Positions 56,102-64,000 of a DNA stretch of 64,000 bases are shown piece by piece (positions within the stretch are counted from its first letter, which is position 1; each line of letters starts with the position of its first letter). The translations under genes were made by a program, and so were the position numbers. Source of the stretch: Dactylorhiza incarnata (taxonomy: Eukaryota; Streptophyta; Magnoliopsida; Asparagales; Orchidaceae); NCBI GenBank assembly GCA_033032865.1, contig JAWHQI010000523.1, positions 806,001-870,000 of the forward strand. Direction: 5' to 3'. The notes beneath the pieces are model-generated. The model did no database searches. It saw only the letters and a program-made list of their open reading frames with translations, and was not told the DNA's origin.

Positions 56102-56463
56102 ATTATCTCTTTTATTCTCTACATCTCTTTTGGTATTAAATGAAAAGCCCTATACTGACACCTCTTCTTGTCTGATGGTTCTCTACATTGTGAATGTAAA
56201 TATACATATCTCACTCCCCAAACCTCTGAGATATCGCCGAATTCTGCTCGAACCCCCTCGGATTGTAGTCGTAGCGTAAAACCCACCAAGACCATGTGAT
56301 GCGGGGAGTTTTCGCACACGTGTAGTGGTAGCTTGCCAATTCCGCTGCGGAGGTCTTCAGAATTTTGGATCCCGGCCGATATCTGACACACCCCTGCATC
56401 AAGGGAGGTCTAGGTGATTGTCAGCTCTATCATGCCCCGAAGGGATATAGTTACAGCTTTGAT

Positions 56464-56762
56464 GATCTTTCTGAGGAAAGCAATGTTCGCCGCCGAGGCC
56501 CACCTGCCCAACTGATCATCATAGTCTGTGACCATCAAATACTCTTAGGTACTCTCGAAACGGTGCCTAGTTGGGCCCACAACTGAGTTGATCTCTCTGA
56601 GGAAAGCAATGTTCGCCGCCGAGGCCCACCTGCCCAATTGATCAACTCGGCTTGTAACCCTAGGCAAGAGAGCGGATGAGTCGTTTACAGCTCTTATGAC
56701 CACTTGAGGAAAGCAATGTTCGCCGCCGAGGCCCACCTGCCCACTTGGTCATTTGAGTCTGT
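56464..56762 (+). repeat. 3'-spacer tandem repeat, 3 copies (element C)
   Basis: GAGGAAAGCAATGTTCGCC at about 56473, 56598 and 56705; one copy fewer than A. Confidence 0.8.
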
Positions 56763-56939
56763 ACATACCTTTTTTATTCTTTCTCTACAGGGAGGCATTT
56801 GCCTCTTATGGTTTCTTGTATAAGAACAATTCGAGGAAGATTTGGTTAAAACAGGTGCAGGTGTTCGTCTACCCTAATAAAGGGTTATGATATTAAGACC
56901 GTGCGGTCTGAACATCCAAACCGAACGGTCTGATTGGAT

Positions 56940-57556
56940 ATAAGTTGGGATATTTCCTGGCAATTATATCATGACCCGAGTGGTTATCCAACCGGGCGAC
57001 CTTATCAATTTTTTAATTGGGTATCTCCGGAACCGATCATCTATTACCCGGGTGGCATTCAAGCCGGGCGGGTCCATTCATCTTTTATAAGTTGATATTT
57101 CGGGAACTAATATTGCTCGGATCTCATTCTGGCCGGACGGTTTTATCTATCTATCCATCCTTTAATAAGTTGGATGTTTTTCTAGATTTAGTCATATGAT
57201 TATCCGGATTGTGTTCTAGCCGGGCGAATCTGTCTGTCTTTAAACTAAGTTGGATATCTCCAAAGCTGATTATCTGATTGTCCGGGTTGCATTCAAACCG
57301 GGCGGGATCATCCATCCTTTATAAAGTTGAATATTTCTGGAACTAATTATATGATCGCTCGGGTTACATTTTGACTGAATCGGATCTATCTATCTCTCCA
57401 TTCTATCAAGTTGTATTTCTGGATCTGGCTATATGATCCGGGTTGAATTTTAAACCGGCCGGGCACTATCTATTCCTGAATGAATAGTCGAAATTGGATA
57501 TTTCTGGATCTGAATATATGGTCGCTCGGATTGTGCTCTAACCGATCAGGTTAAGC
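56940..57556 (+). repeat. ~80-bp hairpin units, about 8 copies (element C)
   Basis: Units alternate an AT-rich stretch (GGATATTTCTGGA...) with an inverted repeat such as CCCGGGT...AGCCGGGC or TCCGGGTTGCATTCAAACCGG. Longer than in A. Confidence 0.7.
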
Positions 57557-57959
57557 TATTTCTTAGCGAAAATTATCTCTAGACACAATGGATTACTCGC
57601 CAAGGACTGAATTCGAACAGCGTGAAAGTTGTTCATTATTTATAGCAGCAAGTATAAAGTATCTTCAAATGAAAAGAAGCCGCGCGGTCCGAATTTTAGT
57701 CGCATGAATCTATCTGTTATGGTCTATACCGATTAGAAATCGAGTATCCTGAGATCCAAATAAATAATCGTGCGGGTTGGACAAAGGATCGTCGAAGACA
57801 ATCAATCATCACTTATGCTCGGACCAGGATGTCCGCGCGGTTAGAACGAAAAGAGCAAAAGAAAAGAAAAAGGGAAAAGACAAGGTATCAATCACAAGTA
57901 AGTAGTAACAGAAGGACGGCCAGACAGGTAAAAATTTCTATTCATTTCTTCAAAATATG

Positions 57960-59900
57960 TTAAAACAAAATATGGACCGCCCGGCTAACAAAAAGAAACC
58001 GGCGGTTACAAAAGTTAAAATCAAAACGAAAGCACTGGTCTGCCGACTTTCTCTTCTTCTTGACAGGAGAATTTGAGTCCGCACCATCGATGTCAGCCTC
58101 CGGCGAATAACCTTCGCTTAATGAGGAGGAGCCGGATGAACTGCTGTCACTAGACCGCCCGGTCTTGCTTGCAGAACCGGTGGTTCCAGAGGACAAGCTG
58201 TCCTCGTCGTCATCGTCGCTGGCATCACCATCCGCGTCGGCTTCTTCAGCGGCTTCACCACTTCCATCGCCTCCTTGATGGAGCACGATCTCCCTGCCCG
58301 CGTCGGCCTCGGCCTCCTCGCCTACCTTGGATTTTCCTTTTTTCCTTCGGCTGATTTCGTCAAGTTGGACCTTCAAGGCGGGAAAGAGGTCGGAGAAGGT
58401 GGTTCCATCGAATCCTTCACACAGACCGCCCCGGTCACCTATGAGACCCAAGGCTTTGTCGATCCCCTGGGCCACATGAGGCAGCACCTCATCTTGGAAG
58501 GCCGGGTTGGTCACCTCATATTGCTTCTGCAAGAAGAGGAAAAATGAATTAGGCCGCTCGGGCTAAACAAAGGGAACCGCGTTGTCTTTTGAGAAACTCA
58601 CCGCCACGACTTCTTGAAGCCGCGCGTTCTCCTCTCGAAGCCGCGTATTCTCCGCAGCCTGCTCCTCGTACTTCTTCTCCAGGTGTTTCTGAACAGAAAC
58701 TAGCCGCTTATACGCCAGGGCCATGAAGTGGTTGGCCGAAAACCCCCAGGCGCCGGCTTGAGCCGCTAGCCGGGGGAGCTCTTCTTCAGGGGTTCTCATC
58801 AGCCTCCTTAGGGTCTTTCGACCATACAAGGCGGCCCCAGCGGCTAGGGCATGGCGTTCAATTTTGTCGCTCCCCCATGGAGGAAGAGCGGTGGATACCC
58901 GGATCCGGCTTCCATCCCTATGCCAAAGGACAGTCGGATTGCCCTGTAGATCGGGCGGGTTTCCACAAGAACGAAGGAGTTCGTAGTCGTCAGGAGAGGT
59001 CGGGCCCTCTTCTCCCGAGGATTGCGACCTGTTTCGCCGCTGTCTCTTTTCCCTCTGGGTTAAAACTGGGCCGGCCGGCGTGACCGGCTTGTTCACAGGG
59101 ACGATGTGGGCGGCTGCAAAGTAAAATCAAAAGTATAAATAACGAAGCCCGCGCGGTCATATAAAGGCGGTCTAAAGAAACTCACTATGCTCGGGGAGGA
59201 TGTTCTCTAGTTCTGAGAACAGCGGGATGTAGTGGTTGATGTCTAGCCGCTCGTTCTCGAGGAACGTGAAGGTCTCCGTCTCAATCTTTCCGACCTGGGG
59301 GATTTGGAAAACCTCTTCCCCCCGAACTTGCGGGTCGGTTTGCAACAGTCCGAAGTTACCTTCGAGCATTACAAACCGCTCCGACCAGTCGGAGACTTTG
59401 TTCGCCAAGTTGACGATCTTCAACCCATGGCAGCCGAAGTAGAGGTGCCCCCTGTAAGTTGAAGTCCCCGAGTCGGAGACAGCCCTCACAGAGAAGAATT
59501 TTCTGAATAAGTCGATGGAGAACCTAGTTCGCTCGAACCGCAGGTATGAAATGAAACTATAAATGGAAGCGATGGAGTTCGGCGAAAGCTGGCCGGGTAC
59601 GACCCCGTAATGGTCAAAGATGGCTATGACTTCAAGCGGCAGTGGAAACTTGAAGCCATATTCGAAGTGGTCGACCGGGATAGCTATCTGGTGCGGATTG
59701 GAAGAGTTAATCCGCTCATCGCGTAGAGGAAGCCGCGCGAGTAGATTACTCCCTGCCATGTGTTTTGCGATGAAATCGTCCAGTTCGCTCTGAGTAAGGC
59801 GGCATTCCGGATGGTCCCCCGAATGGAATGCTAAGGCCGCATCAGCTCGGACGGCTTTAACTTTAACAGGTCGCTGCGACTTGTTCTTGGATCGCGCCAT
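57960..59900 (-). CDS. Element C antisense gene 2 (Transposase_28-like), 3 exons, open (~597 aa)
   Basis: Minus strand, ATG 59900 (MARSKNKSQRPVK), TATAAGTAG 34-44 bp upstream. Exons 59900-59186 (715 nt, same as A), 59113-58602 (512 nt, same as A), 58526-57960. Introns 72 bp (GTGAGT...TTTGCAG, phase 1) and 75 bp (GTGAGT...CTTGCAG, phase 0). Residues ~25-210: domain similar to plant 'putative gypsy-type transposon' proteins (FDHYGVVPGQLSPNS, FISYLRFERTRFSIDLFRKFF, HLYFGCHGLK, DWSERFVML). Then a basic patch (REKRQRRNR), a coiled coil (RLREENARLQEVVA), an acidic/serine tail and KKKRK. No catalytic motif. It may act with gene 1; inference only. Confidence 0.8.
58152..58165. promoter_or_regulatory. 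14-bp perfect palindrome inside exon 3 of gene 2 (element C)
   Basis: AGACCG-CC-CGGTCT; the same in A at 29764-29777. It lies in coding sequence (KTGRSS). Confidence 0.5.
58527..58601 (-). other. Intron 2 of antisense gene 2 (element C)
   Basis: 75 bp, GTGAGT...TTCTTGCAG, phase 0. Contains AGGCCG-CT-CGGGCT. An in-frame TAG lies within, so splicing is needed to reach exon 3. Confidence 0.82.
59114..59185 (-). other. Intron 1 of antisense gene 2 (element C)
   Basis: 72 bp, CATA|GTGAGT...TTTGCAG|CC, phase 1, identical in place and length to A and B. In-frame TAG 14 bases after the donor. Confidence 0.85.
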
Positions 59901-59933
59901 CCGGAAATCGTGAGAATGACTTCGAAGAATTCC

Positions 59934-59944
59934 CTACTTATAGA
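59934..59944 (-). promoter_or_regulatory. TATA box of antisense gene 2 (element C)
   Basis: TCTATAAGTAG on the minus strand, 34-44 bp before the ATG; conserved in A and B. Confidence 0.65.
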
Positions 59945-60248
59945 TTTCTATGATCTGTGAATAGTAAAATCATATCGTGACTATACATTCTAACCGCGCG
60001 GTCAATGACCTAAGTGGTTAGATTCACCAGAAAAATAAAAGAAGCAAAGGCATCCAGGAAAACAGAAGCAAGCATACATCACAGATCGAGCGACCTGAAG
60101 TCGGTTCGAATAAAGCATGAGATCTAAAACAGAACACAAAGTATAGCTGTTAAATAAGAGACCGCACGAGTTATCCAGAATACAAGACAAAGAACATTGT
60201 TCAAACCAATAAGCCACGCTTATAGTACAAATTGTTCTCAAAAGCCGG

Positions 60249-62264
60249 TCACGGCTGACGGCGTTCTGGGGAGACATCCTCTCTGTGAAGTCGCGCGACC
60301 TGGTCACTGGTTGTGTTCAGGAGAGAGTAAATCTGGCTTGTATGATAATGAAGGTGTTTGATTGTGCTATGAAGCCGCCCGGCATCCCTTTCGACCTGCG
60401 TAGCGGCAATCATACGGGGGGTTGCGGCGGCCTCGTCAATCATTGGATCAGCCGCCCGGACTGGGGGAGGATTCGAGCCCGCTCCAATAGTCGGGCGGCT
60501 AACAGCTACCACCCCATCGTTCATATTTCGCCGACCAGCGGCGACTTCTCTGGTTAACCGCAGGAATTTATCCTGGTAATATTTCGAGTCGCTCTCAAAT
60601 TTAGCAGAGGCTCTCTTCTCCTTCTCCAGTTGAGCGGTTAGAGCAGCTCGCGTAGCCACCACTGCTGCTCGCGCGGCCTCAAGCTGAGTCTTCAGGACTT
60701 TCTCCTTTTCTGAGCCGGATTTCCTGTTGATCTCCGACTGCGCCTTCAGCGCCTCTTCAGCCTTCTTCCTCGCAATCTGCTCAGCCTCCAGAGCGGTCCG
60801 AGTGGCGGCCTCCCGGTCTTCTACCTCCTTCAAGCGGGCTCTCAGGTTGACCAGATCTTCCTCGAGATGGTCAAACAGCTGCAGTCCTTCCGGCAAAGTT
60901 GTTGCACTGGTTGGAATCAGTGGAACTAACGGAGGCGGGCTGGCCTCAAGGTCGCCCGGCTTCGTAACCTGATCCACGCTATCTGAAAGAAGCCGCTCGG
61001 TTATGAAAAGTAAGAGCATGCAACGCCATATATATATACAAATGAACATAAATACAAGAGCAGTGCCTGGACGGACAGGCCACTTAGACCGTTCCGGATT
61101 CACTAATTTATTATGGCGAGGCCGCGGAATGGAGAAGCGGACAGCTTTATAGTCCGTGGAGCCCTTACCTGCCACAAGAGGATCAGGCCGCGACGGCTTG
61201 TTCAAAGTTCGTTCCGCCCCCTCCTTCTTCACCATCATTATTTCTTCCCCGGTCATCGCTGGGGGAACTTCCTCCCGCGCTTTCAGCATTTCTTCAAGCT
61301 CCCTCGTTCTCTCTTCGACCTCCAAGGCAGTCCGGGCGGCAGCTTCTCGTTCTTCGGCCTCCGTCCGAGCGGTCTCTTCAGGCCGGACTGTATTATCAGT
61401 GGCAGAGGGATTTTGTCTGGAAACAATCGGGCTGTCAAGAAGCTGATCTCGCTTCACCAGCTCATCCATACCCCTGAAGATCCCATTAAAAGATAAGCTG
61501 CTCGCCGAGTCCGGAGGCAGTTCGCCCGGTTTCGTATCAGGGGTAGCCGGTGATTCATTTGACTTGTTGGGTGGAGGAGTCGCAAGGCCTAGCTCCTCCT
61601 TTAGTCGCGAATTGGTTTGGAGGAGGGATTCGATCGGTTTCTTAAGAGCCGCCCTTTCCTTAGCGGCTAACCTCTTGACCTTCTTCGTTATCCGCTCGGT
61701 CACGGACCCAGTCTTCTTCCTTTTCCTCTCCTTCTTGCTCGGAGCTGGGCTAACCTCTTTGGAAGGGCTGGGGTAGTCGTCCACGGACAAAGGGGTATTC
61801 AGATCGCCCGCCCTTGGGGAGTTGACCGCCTCTTCCTCCAAGTTTCTAACTAGCAGATGGGGGTTCCCAGAAGGAGTAATCTCCATGCCAAACGAGTCGT
61901 TTTCGCCGGTCTTCTTCGAAGGGCTACCGGTATCAGCTTTTTCAGGAGGAGCGGTCTCCTCTTTGTTCAGCGGGTTGGCAACCTGTTGACCAGGGTCTTC
62001 TGAAGGAATCAGCGGGTCACCAAGAAGAGGCCTCGAACTGTTCGCCACGGGCTCTGCAGGAGTCTTGGGAGTTGTTAAGTCCACGACCGGTTTGGGGCTA
62101 TCCGCTGCGGCCTTCTCAGCCCGCTTTCTCTTTTTCCGGTCCTTCCGGTCTCGCTTTTCGTTCTCCTTATTCGATTTCTCCGACGATTCGCGCCTCTTAT
62201 CTTCCACCCTTTTCTGATCTCCGCTGGGATCCACGCGGTCTAACACAGCGTCCAGGAAGTCCAT
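60249..62264 (-). CDS. Element C antisense gene 1, open (~671 aa unspliced)
   Basis: Minus strand. The first ATG is at 62264 (MDFLDAVLDRVDP). The upstream frame back to an ACG at 62321 (YYSPVAVRIF) matches B's N-terminus, so initiation may be upstream. N-terminal ~70 residues highly charged (RDRKDRKKRKRAEK), MEITPSGNPHLLV at ~residue 130, a second basic segment (KKERKRKKTGSVTERITKKVKRL), then GEEIMMVKKEGA, and a long coiled coil (NLRARLKEVEDREAATRTALEAEQ on) to the end QVARLHREDVSPE. About 30 residues present in A and B before the intron site are missing. A 57-bp intron (60983-61039) may be removed, as at the same place in B; the hydrophobic run there (VFMFICIYIW) is then not protein. No enzymatic motif. 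Confidence 0.75.
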   Translation of the reverse strand: MDFLDAVLDRVDPSGDQKRVEDKRRESSEKSNKENEKRDRKDRKKRKRAEKAAADSPKPVVDLTTPKTPAEPVANSSRPLLGDPLIPSEDPGQQVANPLNKEETAPPEKADTGSPSKKTGENDSFGMEITPSGNPHLLVRNLEEEAVNSPRAGDLNTPLSVDDYPSPSKEVSPAPSKKERKRKKTGSVTERITKKVKRLAAKERAALKKPIESLLQTNSRLKEELGLATPPPNKSNESPATPDTKPGELPPDSASSLSFNGIFRGMDELVKRDQLLDSPIVSRQNPSATDNTVRPEETARTEAEEREAAARTALEVEERTRELEEMLKAREEVPPAMTGEEIMMVKKEGAERTLNKPSRPDPLVAGKGSTDYKAVRFSIPRPRHNKLVNPERSKWPVRPGTALVFMFICIYIWRCMLLLFITERLLSDSVDQVTKPGDLEASPPPLVPLIPTSATTLPEGLQLFDHLEEDLVNLRARLKEVEDREAATRTALEAEQIARKKAEEALKAQSEINRKSGSEKEKVLKTQLEAARAAVVATRAALTAQLEKEKRASAKFESDSKYYQDKFLRLTREVAAGRRNMNDGVVAVSRPTIGAGSNPPPVRAADPMIDEAAATPRMIAATQVERDAGRLHSTIKHLHYHTSQIYSLLNTTSDQVARLHREDVSPERRQP
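60983..61039 (-). other. Possible intron of antisense gene 1 (element C)
   Basis: 57 bp, donor T|GTATAT, acceptor CTTTCAG|AT, phase 1, same relative place as the 68-bp intron of B. Short for a plant intron and in frame, so it could be retained. Confidence 0.4.
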
Positions 62265-62358
62265 TGCGGAAGAATTGCCGGTCTTAAAAATTCTAACCGC
62301 AACTGGCGAGTAATACCCCGTGATTTCAGGAAAAACTCCGCAGAATGAATTCTCTGGC

Positions 62359-62369
62359 TCTCTTATAGA
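62359..62369 (-). promoter_or_regulatory. TATA box of antisense gene 1 (element C)
   Basis: TTCTATAAGAG on the minus strand, 38-48 bp before the ACG at 62321 and ~95-105 bp before the ATG. Confidence 0.55.
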
Positions 62370-62442
62370 ATTTAAGGCAGGTCGGATGCGGTCTCCCGGT
62401 CAAAGCTAATATTTTCGAAATTCTCTTGAGATTTGAAAATAT

Positions 62443-62452
62443 GCGGGGATTA
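62443..62452 (+). other. Purine-rich tract before 3' LTR (element C)
   Basis: GCGGGGATTA abutting TGTTTGCCC. Confidence 0.7.
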
Positions 62453-62872
62453 TGTTTGCCCGGAAAACCGCTTCTCGGGTTGGACCATTAGCAGACCGCT
62501 CGAACTCCTGGGTCAGGTCGCTGGGTCCCGGGATCAGCGGTTCCCAGTTCAAGAAGGGCCAGGCCGGGCGGCCTGGTGTCATTTCCGGATCGCCCCCAAA
62601 GGGAGAAGATTGTCAAGAGCTAAGGCAAAAAGTTCATCCGCAGTCTCAGCTAGAAGGCCGCGCGGGTTGTCCCATAGAAACTCGAGGTTCCAGCCCCGAA
62701 GAACAGGCCGGGGCTCCAGATCAAAGGCTATCCGAGTTACCTTGTGAAGAACGGCTAAGTCATGACCAGAAGGCAGACCGCGGCCTCAATCTCCAGGCCG
62801 CTCGGTCTGCATCATTGACTTAGTCCCGGTATCCTCAGCCTCAAGTCAGACGGGTAGGGAAGGCAGGCCGTC

Positions 62873-62886
62873 AGGTCGCGCGACCT
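62873..62886. promoter_or_regulatory. 14-bp perfect palindrome in 3' LTR of C
   Basis: AGGTCG-CG-CGACCT, at the place where A and B have AAGCCG-CG-CGGCTT. Two arm positions changed, both with the pairing partner. Confidence 0.65.
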
Positions 62887-62990
62887 CTTTCTTTTTTCTT
62901 CTTTATGCATCCCGTCACCGCCTGCCCGTTTCTCCTGTACCCGGGCAGGAGGTTATTTTATCCCTGCCCATTCGGGCAGGCCCCCAAGCC

Positions 62991-62998
62991 TATAAATA
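62991..62998 (+). promoter_or_regulatory. TATA box of 3' LTR (element C)
   Basis: CCTATAAATAGGGGG as in A and B. It would drive transcription out into the satellite. Confidence 0.8.
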
Positions 62999-63288
62999 GG
63001 GGGCGGCACTGTTCACAAGATACGCACACTCGAATCGAAGAGCTCGCTTGTCGGAGCTCCGGTCTCGAGTTTCAGGTCTCGCGAACTGTTTGACCGGCCG
63101 GCTTCTGCTTTCCTGCACTTGTAACCGCTACTTTTCAATCAAAGGAAAGCCCGTCGCAAGAGTGGCATTTGCCGCGGCGGGCGAAGTCCGGCCTCGACCG
63201 CTGCTAGCGGTCTAAATTCTCTAACCAAATAGTAACCGATAATCCGCAGCCCTCGATTTTCTTCGTGAGCGCACTTTTGAATCGAACA

Positions 63289-64000
63289 ACCATAACTTTT
63301 GATCAGGTTGTGTGATTTTTGCCCACAACACCTCTTCAAAATGAGCCCTGAGCCCTACATTCAATGGAGAGCAAGTTTACCCAGTGTAGTTTATTTAGTG
63401 GTCGATATACATTGAGTTGAAGTGGTAATGTGGGATTTAGCTCCAACCTACACCTAAACTTCAAACATCTATAACTTTAGATCCGGATGTCCGGATTTTG
63501 CACAAAACTCCTTTTCGGAAAGAGCTCAGAGCCATACATCCTAAGGAGAATAGGATTTACTCGATCAAGTTCATTTAGTGGTCGACGTATAGTGGATTGC
63601 GGTAGAAATGAAGGAGTTTGCTTCAATTGACACCTAAACTTCAAACATCCATAACTTTTGATCTGGTTGTTTGTTTTTTGCCCACAACGCCTTTTCAGAA
63701 TGAGATCGGAGCCCTGCATCCATTGGACAACAAGTTTTACCCATTCCAGTTCGTTTGCGGTTGATCTATAGTGGGTTGTAGGGAAAATTGAGAGATTTAG
63801 CTCCAAATGACACTCAAACATTAAAATGCAACGACTTTTGATCTGGTTGTCTGATTTGACCACACAACACCTTTTTGAAATGAGCTCGTAGCACTACATT
63901 CATTGGAGCACAAGTTTTACCCATTCCAGTTCATTTAGTTGTCAATATTTAGAGCGTTGCAGCGGTGATGCGAAATTTCGCTCCAAATGACACCTAAACA
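63289..64000. repeat. Satellite array, right end
   Basis: Begins with the ACCAT duplication and continues the monomer broken at 50720. Matches the HOR type at 40700-41300 and 43700-44300. Runs off the window. Confidence 0.94.

Larger units (their letters stand above)
56102..57959 (+). other. Element C 3' spacer, non-coding
   Basis: 1.86 kb. Conserved start (as A and B), three GAGGAAAGCAATG repeats, palindrome AGACCG-TG-CGGTCT (56896-56909; A has GG in the centre at the same place), then about eight hairpin units and an AT-rich end. No gene. Confidence 0.75.
50721..63288 (+). mobile_element. Element C: youngest and least damaged Tat-lineage retrotransposon
   Basis: 12,568 bp. Belongs to the same subfamily as A (LTR, spacer and antisense genes align). 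Only the first 175 bp of the 5' LTR remains; about 1.1 kb (rest of LTR, leader, gag start) was deleted. The remaining LTR part differs from the 3' LTR at two of 175 sites, so the insertion is recent. gag-pol is open except for one frameshift at 53480-53490; both antisense genes are open. It cannot start reverse transcription as it stands, because the primer site is gone. Confidence 0.94.
62453..63288 (+). repeat. 3' LTR of element C
   Basis: 836 bp, TGTTTGCCC...GAACA. Has the three diverged U3 units (from ~62630), palindrome AGGTCG-CG-CGACCT (62873-62886), TATA box and both stem-loops (63149-63182, 63196-63212). The only full LTR of C. Confidence 0.95.

Noticed and set aside
60983..61039. Transmembrane segment in antisense gene 1 of C (hydrophobic VFMFICIYIW run)
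   Set aside because: It falls exactly on the sequence matching B's intron and ends in a TATATA stretch; more likely intron than membrane helix, though retention cannot be excluded.
1..64000. Host genes, tRNA, rRNA or a bacterial/viral system
   Set aside because: All long frames are accounted for by the retrotransposons or by repeats; no cloverleaf or rRNA signature was recognised by reading.

Overview
The window is plant nuclear repeat DNA, most likely pericentromeric or other satellite-rich heterochromatin of a flowering plant. I see no host gene, tRNA or rRNA. Two things fill it: a tandem satellite, and four related Ty3/gypsy LTR retrotransposons inserted into that satellite. The retrotransposons have the marks of the plant Tat lineage: gag-pro-RT-RNaseH-second RNaseH-integrase order, a CX2HX4HX4C gag knuckle, a long 3' spacer, and antisense genes between integrase and the 3' LTR. 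The species cannot be named from the sequence.

Layout. Satellite: 1-7984, 35044-46374, 48712-50720 and 63289-64000. Monomers of about 180 bp form a higher-order repeat (HOR) of about 1501 bp (eight monomers plus a ~70-bp partial one), and HORs pair into a 3002-bp unit that is nearly identical between copies in the left block. Element A: 7985-35043, 5-bp target duplication ATCGG, LTRs ~840 bp, pol decayed. Element B: 11124-24650, nested inside A, duplication GAAGC, LTRs 774 bp. Element D: 46375-48711, a truncated relative with one 1555-bp LTR full of short tandem repeats, a leader, a gag scrap and apparently the last bases of pol. Element C: 50721-63288, duplication ACCAT, the best preserved; it has lost most of its 5' LTR and the gag start and has one frameshift in RT.

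How the parts work together. The plus strand of A, B and C encodes the usual replication polyprotein. The minus strand of the 3' third carries two more genes: gene 1 (nearest the 3' LTR; basic N-terminus, coiled-coil C-terminus) and gene 2 (N-terminal domain resembling the 'putative gypsy-type transposon' Transposase_28 family, acidic serine-rich tail). Gene 2 has three exons with two GT-AG introns at identical positions and phases in all three copies (72/72/72 bp and 74/76/75 bp). Each antisense gene has a TATA box about 35-50 bp upstream of its start. Introns in this orientation would not be removed from the plus-strand genomic RNA, so they can survive retrotransposition.

Most interesting: (i) this spliced antisense two-gene module; (ii) 14-bp palindromes of the form nnnnCG-nn-CGnnnn scattered through LTRs, spacers and introns, with a two-pair compensatory change at one homologous LTR position; (iii) the leader of element D aligns over about 140 bp with the satellite monomer, suggesting that satellite and retrotransposon leader share an origin.
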